Below, one piece after another: positions 37,741 through 46,605 of a stretch of DNA of 64,000 nucleotides. The notes beneath the pieces are model-generated. The model was given only the letters and a program-made list of their open reading frames with translations, had not been told where the DNA came from and did not search any database. The DNA lies in the NCBI GenBank assembly GCA_938016265.1, contig CALLWB010000076.1, forward strand, positions 78,358-142,357. The letters are read 5' to 3'. Every line of letters begins with the position of its first letter. Within the stretch, counting starts at the first letter, position 1. Position numbers and translations under genes: made by a program. Source of the DNA: an uncultured Saprospiraceae bacterium (GTDB lineage Bacteria > Bacteroidota > Bacteroidia > Chitinophagales > Saprospiraceae).

Positions 37741-40119
37741 ATGACTAATTACTACATAAAAACCATTGTGTTTGGCTTATTTTCTATTGTCTTTTGTTTA
37801 GATCTTCAAGCCACTACTTTCTACGTTTCTCCTTCAGGGAATGACAGTAATCCAGGTACAATTTCTTCCCCCTGGCAAACCCCACAGAAAGCAGCAAATA
37901 CCTTGACAGCTGGAGACCTCGTTTACTTCAGAGCGGGCGTCTACAACGGATCAATGTACCCTAAAAATAGTGGCACAGCAGGAAACTACATCACCTATGC
38001 CGGATATCCCGGAGAGACTGCAATTTTTGATGGCAACCTGACTTCTGGTACTGGTTTCCACATGATGTCTTCCACCATTGACCACGAATTCATTACGATA
38101 AAAGACTTGACGATTCGCAATTATACTTCTGGAGGGATTATGATTGGTTATGGTAAGAATGATTTTATTATTCAAAATGTCGAAATACATAACTGTTATC
38201 GATATGGGATATTTCTTGGGAACATTACCAATATTTTAATCGACGGTTTAAATACACATGATCATGCAAATCCGAGTTCTAATACAGACGGTTATGGGAT
38301 GTATGTCGAGTCTGCAGAAAACATGGAGGTAAAAAACTCCATCATCCACAACAATCATCGGGATGGGATTGTCTGGTTTGGCTATACGAGTGATTATAAT
38401 AGGAATTTGCGCATCCATCACTGCGAGGTATTTGACAACGGCAGGCAAGGTCTTTTGTTTTTTAGAACAGACGGCGCCTGGCTGCATGATATCGAAACGT
38501 ATAGCAACGGAGCAACCGGTATCCAAGTAGAAACGGCCACCTATAACTTCCTAATCCAGCGAATCAAAGCCTATGCGTGCTGTGATATTTATAATAGTGA
38601 GACAGGGATCTGGATTGACGAATGTGATACCGCCGTCCTTGAAGATTGCGAGATTTACAACAATGAAAAGGGTATAGGTATGAGCCAATGTCATAATGTT
38701 ATTGTTCGGAATAACATCATTCATAACAACAATGGTCAAAACTCGACCTATCATAATAATAACTCGGGAATGTCTTTCGGTCCAGGTTCGGTTGGGAGCA
38801 GTCAGCCCAATGGATTTACCAAAAATGCAATATACAACAACACGTGGCATAGCAACGGGTATGCAGGGAGTGTAGCCGGAAATCTGGCCAACCATTCAGG
38901 GGATCATTCCAATATTTTGAATAATTATTACCTCAATAATATCGTCTCGGAGACCGTCGGCAGTTATGAAGTCCGAATGGACAACCAGTCTGGAATACTA
39001 GATTTTGCTGATTTTGACTACAACAATTACTATAGAGCTTCGGGGTCCTTGCTTTTTTATCTGACTGGTGCGACTTCCTATACCAACTGGAAAACAAGTA
39101 CTGGGTTTGATGCCAATTCAATTGTTGACAATCCACTGTTCACCGACAAAACAAATTACGATTTCTCCTTGCAAGCGGGAGCACCAGGGATAGATGCTGG
39201 TCGTTTTTTGACTCGTACAACCTCTTCCGGCGTTAGCAGTATTCTATTTGTAGCAGACGTCTCGTTTTTCTCGGATGGTTTGGGGTTTGTATCTGGAGAT
39301 CGCATCTACCTCGACGATGGGCAGTCAGCCAATATCACGTCAATAGACCGCAATTTGAATCTGTTGGTGCTGGACAGTCAATTGACGTTTAGTTCAGGGC
39401 AAGGTGTTTCCTTACTCTATTGTGGGGCTGCGCCGGACATGGGTGCTATTGAGTACAACTCGTGTTCGCTTTTGGACTTAAAAGTTTTCTTGGAGGGCCC
39501 CTTGAATCCAGCCACCCTTTTGATGAGTGATAGTTTAGGACTAGACAATTTATTGCCGGAAACGGATCCGTATGAAAGTGCCTACACGGTGTCGACTCCT
39601 GCCATTTTTCTCAATCGATCGGTGGTGGATTGGATTTGGGTAGAATTGAGAGATGCAAATGCGCTTACTACGATTGTTGCGAGCCAGGCAGCCTTGTTGT
39701 TGAATACAGGTGAAGTGATCTCGGCAGACGGCCGCTCACTTGCCTTTAATGTAGGGCAGGGCAACTATTCTATTTTTGTAAAACATCGCAATCACCTGGC
39801 GGTTATGAGCCCACAACCGATCAGTTTTGGAGAAGGACAGACGACTGTTTTTGACTTTACGACGCAGGATAGCTATCAGGATATTGGGTCGGGAGCCAAG
39901 GAGGTGATTTCAGGAGTATGGGCGATGTATGTAGGAGATGGAAGTCCTGATCCAAGTGGCTACGATATCAATTTTGAAGACAAGTTGTTGTGGAATATTG
40001 AAAATGGAAACTTCCAACAATACCTAAACGGAGATTTCAACTTTGATGGCGATGTAAATGGAATGGATAATGTTATTTTTTATCCGAACTTTGGCATTTT
40101 TTCCAGTATTCCCAAGTAG
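37741..40119 (+). CDS. Secreted right-handed beta-helix protein with dockerin-like end
   Basis: About 792 residues from ATG 37741, preferred to 37702 because it precedes a normal signal peptide ending at LDLQA. FYVSPSGNDSNPGTISSPWQTPQKAAN opens the standard DUF1565/parallel beta-helix family, then short repeats such as NIEVHNCYRYGIFLGN-type turns (residues ~90-370) form the helix. The C-terminal ~200 residues carry a beta domain (VDWIWVELRDA...SIFVKHRNHLAVMSPQPISF) common in Saprospiraceae proteins, and a calcium-loop, dockerin-like segment NGDFNFDGDVNGMDNVIFYPNFG at the very end. A polysaccharide lyase or binding function is inferred. No type A or B sorting tail was recognised. Confidence 0.85.
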   Translation: MTNYYIKTIVFGLFSIVFCLDLQATTFYVSPSGNDSNPGTISSPWQTPQKAANTLTAGDLVYFRAGVYNGSMYPKNSGTAGNYITYAGYPGETAIFDGNLTSGTGFHMMSSTIDHEFITIKDLTIRNYTSGGIMIGYGKNDFIIQNVEIHNCYRYGIFLGNITNILIDGLNTHDHANPSSNTDGYGMYVESAENMEVKNSIIHNNHRDGIVWFGYTSDYNRNLRIHHCEVFDNGRQGLLFFRTDGAWLHDIETYSNGATGIQVETATYNFLIQRIKAYACCDIYNSETGIWIDECDTAVLEDCEIYNNEKGIGMSQCHNVIVRNNIIHNNNGQNSTYHNNNSGMSFGPGSVGSSQPNGFTKNAIYNNTWHSNGYAGSVAGNLANHSGDHSNILNNYYLNNIVSETVGSYEVRMDNQSGILDFADFDYNNYYRASGSLLFYLTGATSYTNWKTSTGFDANSIVDNPLFTDKTNYDFSLQAGAPGIDAGRFLTRTTSSGVSSILFVADVSFFSDGLGFVSGDRIYLDDGQSANITSIDRNLNLLVLDSQLTFSSGQGVSLLYCGAAPDMGAIEYNSCSLLDLKVFLEGPLNPATLLMSDSLGLDNLLPETDPYESAYTVSTPAIFLNRSVVDWIWVELRDANALTTIVASQAALLLNTGEVISADGRSLAFNVGQGNYSIFVKHRNHLAVMSPQPISFGEGQTTVFDFTTQDSYQDIGSGAKEVISGVWAMYVGDGSPDPSGYDINFEDKLLWNIENGNFQQYLNGDFNFDGDVNGMDNVIFYPNFGIFSSIPK

Positions 40120-40149
40120 AGGGATTGCTATTCACCACATACAAATGGA

Positions 40150-41019
40150 TTAAAATCTCCGAGCATGATTCTGTGAAAACCGCCACTCAGGAGTTTCCAG
40201 CACAGGGTCAAAGTTTATTGAATACCAAGGAGAAATAGTAGCCTCTTTTTTGTTTTTCAGAATATGTAGTTCTTGAGCCGGATTGTATCCTTGAGCTAGA
40301 AGAACTATTCGTTCTCCAGTAGCTGATACCGCTTGATCTACGATGATAATGCCGTGTCCATATCCAGGAGGCCCACCCTCAACGTAAGCATCTCCGATAT
40401 CTACGGAACAATGGTCTATAGCTTGCATATCGTCGCTTAATGATTGGGTGCCAGCATACATCATAATGTGATACAAATAGGATAGAAAGGTTTTTCTTGT
40501 TGAACTCGCCGCTGCTGTCTTTTGCCATATATAAGTGTCCCGGCCATTCTTCCCGAAAGTCGGATCATTAATAATTTTGGTGCGCCAGCCTAGCTTCCAT
40601 TTGCTCCAGGTAACTGGGTCCTTGCAACAAGTATAGCTGAATTTGATTTGATCTGCCTTCTTCGATAAAAACAAATATTCGGCTCGAAGTCGTATAATTA
40701 CATCAATGCATTGTTGCAGATTTTTGCCTATAAAATCTAAATGTATGACTGCAGCATGAGTGGATTGATTTGGCTTTAGCTGACCATCCCATTCATTTAC
40801 CGGGGCGTCTGGGGGTTGGAGAGGGAGATTTCTCAGCCAGTCCTGAAAGCTGTTTGGGGTTGTCACTGTGCGCTGATATCCTTTTGGCGGGGCAATTCTT
40901 GAGGCAATGGTCTCTTGCAGGGTGTCGGTTTTGAGCCAGGGGTAGTTTTCTGAATGCTGTGCAATTATTGGGGTTGCAAATGCTAGCAATAGGATAAATA
41001 ATGTTGAATAGTGATTCAT
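40150..41019 (-). CDS. Secreted DUF4846 family protein
   Basis: 289 residues from ATG 41019, chosen because it directly precedes the signal peptide MNHYSTLFILLLAFATPIIAQ; an upstream in-frame ATG is at 41058. The family blocks are seen: RIAPPKGYQRT, SFQDWLRNLPL, VNEWDGQLKPNQSTHAAVIHLDFIGKNLQQCIDVIIRLRAEYLF, DIGDAYVEGGPPGYGHGIIIVD and LLAQGYNPAQELHIL. Function is not established. Conserved Cys-Cys and several Trp residues suggest a folded periplasmic domain. Single gene. Confidence 0.86.
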   Translation of the reverse strand: MNHYSTLFILLLAFATPIIAQHSENYPWLKTDTLQETIASRIAPPKGYQRTVTTPNSFQDWLRNLPLQPPDAPVNEWDGQLKPNQSTHAAVIHLDFIGKNLQQCIDVIIRLRAEYLFLSKKADQIKFSYTCCKDPVTWSKWKLGWRTKIINDPTFGKNGRDTYIWQKTAAASSTRKTFLSYLYHIMMYAGTQSLSDDMQAIDHCSVDIGDAYVEGGPPGYGHGIIIVDQAVSATGERIVLLAQGYNPAQELHILKNKKEATISPWYSINFDPVLETPEWRFSQNHARRF

Positions 41020-41139
41020 CGTTATTATAACGAAGTAATTCAAAAAAGAAACATGCAAATAATAAAAAACTGGTTACTTATTATGATTAATAGGCATTAA
41101 TATGGGAATTGGATAAAGTATAGTCGTTATTAGTTATAA

Positions 41140-41147
41140 TAGTTTTG
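41140..41147 (+). promoter_or_regulatory. Candidate -7 element for the DUF4349 gene
   Basis: TAGTTTTG is a full TAnnTTTG match, with a predicted ~60-nt leader. No convincing -33. Confidence 0.4.
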
Positions 41148-41212
41148 CCTCAAACCAATTACTAATTTTCCATTAACCTTCAACTTCCTCCAATCCACAT
41201 TAATTAAAATAA

Positions 41213-42010
41213 ATGAAAATGATAGTAAAAAAATGGATGCCTGCAGTTTTGGTCTTAATGCTATTTTTGGGATGCCAATCCGAAAGTCAATACGAAGCAG
41301 ACCGCGCCCCCCAGGGACAAACAATGGACGAATCTAAGGAATCAGGGGAGGAGCAAAAAACAGAAGACGCGGTGGAGCGAAAACTACTAAAAACAGGCCA
41401 CATCACCTTCGAATCCAACAACCTGCAAGCAACAAAGAAACAAGTACTTGAATCAATCGCCAACAATAAAGGGTACGTAGCCGCTGACCAAGAGTATAAG
41501 TCGTCTGGTCGGGTCTCTAACAGTTTGACCATCCGAGTACCTGCTTCCAATTTTGACAAGTTGGTAGCTGAGACGACAAATGGTATATCCAGGTTTGATC
41601 AGAAAAAAATAGAAGTCCGAGATGTAACGGAGGAGTTTGTGGATACGGAAGCTCGGCTCAAAGCAAAAAAGGAGTTGGAAGCTCGATATTTGCAATTACT
41701 AAAAAAAGCGAACTCGGTAACGGAACTGCTGGAAGTGGAAAAACAGCTAGGGGAGCTGCGGGGCAAAATTGAGTCTGTGGAGGGTCGGCTAAAATATCTC
41801 GAAAGTAAAGTTTCTTTTGCTACGCTTCACCTCACATTCTACCAGCAAGTACCAAAAGAGACGGCCTTCGGAATAGAATTTAAAAATGGATTCAGAAATG
41901 GGTGGAATAATTTGATCCATTTTCTGTTGTTTTTGGTGAACATATGGCCATTTATTCTCCTTTTTGGAATTGCGCTTTGGGGAGCTAGCAGGTGGAGGAG
42001 AAGAAATTGA
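41213..42010 (+). CDS. DUF4349 lipoprotein with coiled coil and C-terminal membrane helix
   Basis: 265 residues. The lipobox LFLGC places the lipidated cysteine at residue 21. The DUF4349 core is LLKTGHITFESNNLQATKKQVLESIANNKGYVAADQEY...SLTIRVPASNFDKLV. A heptad-rich helix (KKELEARYLQLLKKANSVTELLEVEKQLGELRGKIESVEGRLKYL) predicts a coiled coil near 145-200, then comes a hydrophobic segment (FLLFLVNIWPFILLFGIALWG) with an RRR end. So it is anchored at both ends, probably to the inner membrane. Function not established. Confidence 0.86.
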   Translation: MKMIVKKWMPAVLVLMLFLGCQSESQYEADRAPQGQTMDESKESGEEQKTEDAVERKLLKTGHITFESNNLQATKKQVLESIANNKGYVAADQEYKSSGRVSNSLTIRVPASNFDKLVAETTNGISRFDQKKIEVRDVTEEFVDTEARLKAKKELEARYLQLLKKANSVTELLEVEKQLGELRGKIESVEGRLKYLESKVSFATLHLTFYQQVPKETAFGIEFKNGFRNGWNNLIHFLLFLVNIWPFILLFGIALWGASRWRRRN

Positions 42011-42048
42011 TCCTAGATCTTTAAAAAAATACATCCGATTAAAATCAA

Positions 42049-42089
42049 AAATGCCCAGAATACTAACAAACGTTGTATCCCGGGCATTT
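42049..42089. terminator. Convergent terminator
   Basis: AAATGCCC (42049-42056)/GGGCATTT (42082-42089) with a 25-nt loop, between the DUF4349 gene and the small leftward gene. T-rich sequence follows on the + side. Confidence 0.6.
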
Positions 42090-42126
42090 CTTTGCTTTTA
42101 ACTATCCATTGGACAGCGCGATTTTT

Positions 42127-42363
42127 TTAATGAAGCGGCTCGAGTTGAGTACTTTGACTATATCCAAGTATTTTATTAATCGCTTCCGTCTTCGGGTTGA
42201 ATTCAACTTTGGGTAAAGCAGTAATTGCTTTCAGCGTAGCTTCGTAAAGCTCTCGGACCTCAAAGTTTAAGTCAATTGCTTCTTCTAACCGTAGTTTTTC
42301 CGAAGTAGAAACTTCTTTGTAAATGTACTTGATAATTTGATCTTGAGTAAATGTGTTTTTCAT
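42127..42363 (-). CDS. Small conserved hypothetical protein
   Basis: 78 residues, acidic and helical (MKNTFTQDQIIKYIYKEVSTSEKLRLEEAIDLNFEVRELYEATLKAITALPKVEF). The pattern of a helical start, an E-rich middle and a short IxxILGYSQ tail is familiar from small Bacteroidota proteins, some resembling the cytoplasmic part of anti-sigma factors. No membrane segment. Function unknown. Confidence 0.65.
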   Translation of the reverse strand: MKNTFTQDQIIKYIYKEVSTSEKLRLEEAIDLNFEVRELYEATLKAITALPKVEFNPKTEAINKILGYSQSTQLEPLH

Positions 42364-42587
42364 AATTAATTGATTACGTTGCAGGTGTATGATAATGTGT
42401 GTTGTTTTTAAATAAATAAGAATTCACAATTTTCACCATATAAACATAAAAGCCCGGCAGTTTATTGCACGAGCTTTAATATTTTTTTAGAAAAGACCAG
42501 ATTATTTGTATAAAGAGATGCGTTCTTGTATTCAGAATACTGGCAAACCCTTTAATGTTTGAATATTCACAAAAAAAACAATAAAAT

Positions 42588-42809
42588 TTATTTCTCAGGT
42601 TCTATAGCCTTCTCTTGTTCTTCAGCGTCTCTGATTCCCTTCTTTATTTCGCCTTCTACGGTAGCCTTGGCACTATTGAATTCGCGGATTCCTTTTCCTA
42701 AACCACGCATGAGTTCTGGAATCTTTTTTCCGCCAAACAATAATAAAATGACAAATAGAATGATAATAATTTCTGGTCCTCCAGGTACTACTAATAGTAT
42801 AAAATTCAT
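42588..42809 (-). CDS. tatA: Twin-arginine translocase subunit TatA/TatE
   Basis: 73 residues. One N-terminal membrane helix ([33 protein letters not shown]) is followed by an amphipathic helix and a charged tail, exactly the TatA layout. It would form the pore ring for folded Tat substrates together with TatC, which is not in the window. FGGKKIPE at the hinge is the conserved block. Single gene; a weak hairpin (42449-42456/42470-42477) lies downstream. Confidence 0.93.
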   Translation of the reverse strand: MNFILLVVPGGPEIIIILFVILLLFGGKKIPELMRGLGKGIREFNSAKATVEGEIKKGIRDAEEQEKAIEPEK

Positions 42810-43011
42810 AACGTATTGTTTTATGCTCGGCCAAGTTAAATAATAAAGTTGGATTAAAAAATTCGATTAGAATTTGATCCAGATACATTAGTTGGGTTCT
42901 AAATGATTGGTTACTGGCCGAGAACTAATAATAAAAATACAACAATTAAGGGAGTAAAAAAAGGGGCGTCAAAAATCAACGCGTTCTTTTGTTATTTTAT
43001 TAAAGGCAGGC

Positions 43012-44598
43012 CTACAAGGATTTCCTAAAAAAAGACTCATTTATTGTTTTAGAGTTGAAATCTTCCAAGTCTTTTATTGTTTGATTTTTGCTGATCAATT
43101 TGAAAGTTGCATTCTTTCCATCTTCATCTACTGTCAGTATTCCATCTATTTGAAAGTTGTCTTCCAGCCACCGGTCTACCCAGTCCACAGACAACAGAAT
43201 ACTCAATCGGCCATCGGCGTTCTGTTTCCAGGACGTCACTTTTGTCGTTTTAGACAATGTAGGATCTGAATGTACTAAGCGTATTATGTATTTCTCGATG
43301 GCGGAAGCGTAGTTTTGAGCTAGCGCAGAATAATCTTTCTTGACAATTGATGCAGGAACAACAACCGGTGGTGTCTCCAATACTGTCGCTTTCTCCTTTC
43401 TAATTTCTTTTTTGACAGGGACTATTTTTTCTACAGTTGTTGCCGGTTTTTCTATCAATGGAGTAGGCGTCAAATTTTCCGCTATTGGAGCTTTGCTAGT
43501 TGTTGGTTTAGGAGCGGGAATTGCTTCGTACAAATCAACCTTCGCTTCTACAGGAACATATAGATCGTGTGCTATCGAAGGTTCTTTTTCTACAACTGTA
43601 GGGGGGACCTCCTTGCAGTCTGCTATTTCTTTTAGGTTTTCTGTATGGGCAACTGGCGTAGGAATTACATCTCGGACCTTTCTTACGACTGGTGCTTTTT
43701 CTTTTTCACTAAAAATTTCGTCCTCTATGCAATCAAGTGCTGTGAAAAGTGGCAGTGCTGATTCAACAATAGGATCGGCAGAGATTGGTACAGGAGCGTG
43801 GAGGGCTACATTCAACGCATGATCCAGTTTTCCTTTATCAAGGACGATCGGGAAAGAGGCTTTTGCTCCAGCTATTTCAACATTGGTCTCAAAATCGAAC
43901 TCTAGTTTACCGTTATAAATGGCTTGTTGAATTTGCCGTTTGAAATACTGATAGTTCTCCGAATTACTAAGATCAAAAACGCCTGTTTCTCCATTTATAG
44001 GAACAGAGACTTCTGCGGTATTCCCTTTTGTAAACAATTTTATCGACCCGCGCAATTGTCTGAAGTCAGTATTGAGTATTTCTACTTGATTGGTTTGCCC
44101 AAATATCGCTCGTTTAAGTACCGGGCGAAGCGTAAACTCTCCCAAGAAAATTCTATTATTAAATGGGTAGTTGACGGTGGGGTTTATGGTAAGTAATTTA
44201 GGGGACGCAAAAATTGTTTTTTGCTCACAGGCAGTTTTTCCGTTGCGGGTAACACAATACTTAACTGACAATTTTTCTTTGCTCCCCAACTGCGCATCGG
44301 GAATAGTGATTGCGCTTTTGTCGCTACCTTCATAGACAAGATTATCTCTGGAGTCATGAATGGTAATTTTTTCTTCTACGGCTGGACTGGCAACAAAACC
44401 AGCGGCAACAAAACCTAAGGTATAGTCAGAAATAATTTGAACATTGTCCCAATTCAGTCTGTTTATTTGAACAGATTCTATTTTTAGAGGAGATGTATTA
44501 TTTTGATGTCCCGATGTTTGTTGTAAATAAATCGTTATTGTCGCAAATGCAACAAAAACAAGGAGCAAAATTTTATTCTTAGATAATTGATTTATCAT
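43012..44598 (-). CDS. Large exported or membrane-anchored protein, not recognised
   Basis: 528 residues. The N-terminus has one hydrophobic segment (KILLLVFVAFATITIYL), which is either a signal peptide or an anchor. Residues ~30-280 look beta-rich (IQVNRLNWDNVQIISDYTL-like strands; three cysteines), then comes a low-complexity Pro/Lys/Glu/Val region (~300-420: VEKEPSIAHD, PTTSKAPIAENLTPTP, VPVKKEIRKEKA), and a compact C-terminal domain (ALAQNYASAIEKYIIRLV...SWKQNADGRLSILLSVDWVDRWLEDNFQIDGIL). I do not recognise a family. The Pro/Lys linker suggests it spans the periplasm. Single gene. Confidence 0.75.
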   Translation of the reverse strand: MINQLSKNKILLLVFVAFATITIYLQQTSGHQNNTSPLKIESVQINRLNWDNVQIISDYTLGFVAAGFVASPAVEEKITIHDSRDNLVYEGSDKSAITIPDAQLGSKEKLSVKYCVTRNGKTACEQKTIFASPKLLTINPTVNYPFNNRIFLGEFTLRPVLKRAIFGQTNQVEILNTDFRQLRGSIKLFTKGNTAEVSVPINGETGVFDLSNSENYQYFKRQIQQAIYNGKLEFDFETNVEIAGAKASFPIVLDKGKLDHALNVALHAPVPISADPIVESALPLFTALDCIEDEIFSEKEKAPVVRKVRDVIPTPVAHTENLKEIADCKEVPPTVVEKEPSIAHDLYVPVEAKVDLYEAIPAPKPTTSKAPIAENLTPTPLIEKPATTVEKIVPVKKEIRKEKATVLETPPVVVPASIVKKDYSALAQNYASAIEKYIIRLVHSDPTLSKTTKVTSWKQNADGRLSILLSVDWVDRWLEDNFQIDGILTVDEDGKNATFKLISKNQTIKDLEDFNSKTINESFFRKSL

Positions 44599-44687
44599 AA
44601 TAATACCGGGTAGATTAAGTATTCAAATATAAAAATTATTATTGAATCAAAATAACAAAGTGCATGATAATGTCGGTCTATGGCAAA

Positions 44688-44717
44688 AAAAAAGCTCCAC
44701 ATAAGTGGAGCTTTTTT
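44688..44717 (-). terminator. Terminator of the first ArsR gene
   Basis: A 13-bp perfect stem, AAAAAAGCTCCAC (44688-44700)/GTGGAGCTTTTTT (44705-44717), with a 4-nt loop. T runs on both sides, so it can work in either direction. Confidence 0.9.
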
Positions 44718-44745
44718 AGATATCTATAGACGTTTGTTGTTGTAA

Positions 44746-45057
44746 CTACTTGTCTTCTTCTAAGAAACTATCCACTGCTTTTACAACGTGCGCAACTTTA
44801 GGATAGTTGATATTGTAATGAATAAACTTTCCTTCTCGGGAAGTTTGAACAATATCCGCAAGTCTTAGGATGCGTAAATGTTGTGAAGTAATAGATTGTT
44901 CAAGCTTCAACGTATTGTAAATTTTGTTTACGTTGATGGTTTTGTGTTTGTCGATGAATTCTAAAATCTTCATACGGAGAGGGTGAGCTAACGCTCGTAG
45001 TATCTCCGCAGAAACCTGTAGATTTTCATCATTAATTCTAACCTTTGCCTTTCTCAT
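44746..45057 (-). CDS. ArsR-family winged-helix regulator (A)
   Basis: 103 residues with an ArsR/SmtB-type winged helix: SAEILRALAHPLRMKILEFIDKHKTINVNKIYNTLKLEQSITSQHLRILRLADIVQTSREGKFIHYNIN. The recognition helix is EQSITSQHLRILR, followed by the wing. No cysteine is present anywhere, so the classic metal site is absent. Sensing may be by another route or the protein may be constitutive. A paralogue lies 229 bp upstream on the same strand. Confidence 0.9.
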   Translation of the reverse strand: MRKAKVRINDENLQVSAEILRALAHPLRMKILEFIDKHKTINVNKIYNTLKLEQSITSQHLRILRLADIVQTSREGKFIHYNINYPKVAHVVKAVDSFLEEDK

Positions 45058-45286
45058 AATAAAATAGCCTTTTTGTTAAGAAATGAAAGAACTGTCAAAT
45101 TAATGCTGATATGCACTAAAATATGTAAATAAAACGATGTAACAACTCAAATGTTATCCATCATATAAATCTTTTTTTTATGTTATGGGTTAAAATAAAT
45201 GTGCTATGGTCTGTTTTGGGAACGCATAGCACATCTATTTTTTGTATACAAAAAATGTATCCCTCCGCTAAATTAGCAATTTCTAA

Positions 45287-45625
45287 TTACTTAACCAATT
45301 CTTCAACTAAGCCGGAGATTTGCTTTAATCTATCTTTATCTAAAGAATAATAGATGAATTTTCCTTGTCTATCAGTTACTACAACGCCCGCTCTTCTTAA
45401 GATAGCTAAGTGTTGAGAAGCTACTGATTGTTCAAGACGCAACTTAATATAGATGTCTGTGACAGTCATTCTGTCGTTCTCCTCTAAGAGGTCAATGACT
45501 GATTGACGTAATTTATGATTCACAGCTCTTAATACTAATACTGCTTTTCTTAGCTCTGCGTAGTCAAGGTGTATGTCTTTCTTACCTTTACTTAATACGA
45601 CACTTTCGTTTTTTTGTTTCCTCAT
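45287..45625 (-). CDS. ArsR-family winged-helix regulator (B)
   Basis: 112 residues from ATG 45625, which is preferred to the in-frame ATG at 45697 because the upstream 24 residues are hydrophobic and absent from regulator A. Core LRKAVLVLRAVNHKLRQSVIDLLEENDRMTVTDIYIKLRLEQSVASQHLAILRRAGVVVTDRQGKFIYYSLD is closely parallel to regulator A, with nearly the same recognition helix (LEQSxxSQHLxILR). Also without cysteine. The two probably arose by tandem duplication and may share targets. Confidence 0.88.
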   Translation of the reverse strand: MRKQKNESVVLSKGKKDIHLDYAELRKAVLVLRAVNHKLRQSVIDLLEENDRMTVTDIYIKLRLEQSVASQHLAILRRAGVVVTDRQGKFIYYSLDKDRLKQISGLVEELVK

Positions 45626-45797
45626 TTTAAAAATATTTTGAAGTATTTTGTTATATAATAAAATTAATAAATATTTACTTGACAAAAACCATACCAATGC
45701 AAACGTTTGATTTTGTTGTCGAAACAGAAGTAGGTATTTGCAAATATATCATATATCTACAATTAAATACGTCTGTTTTGTAAAAAGGTTGCGTTTG

Positions 45798-46484
45798 CTA
45801 TAGCTTTTTTTTTGATATAGTAATTTTTGGACTTTTTAAATAAGACGGTGAGTAATATGCAAGGTCACAAATTTTATTAATATTTAATGCATTTTGTGAC
45901 AAGCCCATCATGTTGGCAGCTGAACACTCTACTTCGGAGTAGAGAATGTTCTTTTCCCCTAGAAGAGGCTTACATTTCAACGCTCCATTGCCTGACAGGA
46001 TCAACGGAAGTCCTTGATTTATATAGCTTTGGAAGCTAGATTCATTGATTATTTTTGCATGTGTAATTTCGAGTGGCTCTTGGCTGGGATCTCCGTAAAT
46101 TGCGGTGTAAACTTCCATTCGTCTGGCGTCGATCATGGGGATATAAAACCCATTTATATTTTCTTTATTTTTTGTCGCCTCCGCGATACTCTTTAGTGTA
46201 TCAACAGAAATTAGCGGTTTGTCAAGGGCATAACAAATGCCTTTTGCAACAGAAGTACCAATCCTCAATCCTGTATAGGAGCCTGGCCCCTCACTAATCG
46301 CTACCGCATCCAAATCAGAAAGTACAATGCCCGTAGCTTTGAGTAGTTTCTCAATCTGTATTGTTAGTGTCCCTGCATGCGCCTGAGGAACGTTGGTCTC
46401 TTCCAAATGAATGAGCGCTCCGTTACGTCCAAGGCAAACAGAACAAACGTTCGTGCTGGTTTCTATGTTAAGTATCAATCCCAT
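45798..46484 (-). CDS. tsaB: tRNA threonylcarbamoyladenosine biosynthesis protein TsaB
   Basis: 228 residues. TsaB is the non-catalytic partner of TsaD in t6A37 tRNA modification and is required for decoding of ANN codons. ILNIETSTNVCSVCLG at the start, VAISEGPGSYTGLRIG (62-76) and KGICYALDKPLISVDTL are family blocks of this ASKHA-fold protein. ATG 46484 (MGLILNIETS) is preferred over 46505 because it matches family N-termini. TsaC, TsaD and TsaE are not in the window. Confidence 0.93.
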   Translation of the reverse strand: MGLILNIETSTNVCSVCLGRNGALIHLEETNVPQAHAGTLTIQIEKLLKATGIVLSDLDAVAISEGPGSYTGLRIGTSVAKGICYALDKPLISVDTLKSIAEATKNKENINGFYIPMIDARRMEVYTAIYGDPSQEPLEITHAKIINESSFQSYINQGLPLILSGNGALKCKPLLGEKNILYSEVECSAANMMGLSQNALNINKICDLAYYSPSYLKSPKITISKKKL

Positions 46485-46494
46485 ATAAAAATAA

Positions 46495-46529
46495 AAGAGG
46501 CACAAATATATAATTCATTTGCACCTCTT
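46495..46529 (-). terminator. Terminator of the S41 protease gene
   Basis: In minus-strand RNA, AAGAGGUGCAAAU pairs with AUUUGUGCCUCUU over 13 bp including two G-U pairs, followed by a U-rich run. On the + strand the same positions are A-C mismatches, which favours the minus direction. Confidence 0.75.
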
Positions 46530-46605
46530 CTTAATATATCTTAATTTTTTAAACCCCGTTCAGTATAAAATTGTTGTCCAATGAATAAAGAATCGGGTTA
46601 AAAAA

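Noticed and set aside
43340..43822. 160-codon + strand frame rich in Thr/Ser/Gly
   Set aside because: It is antisense to the Pro/Lys linker of the 43012-44598 protein; low complexity explains the lack of stops.
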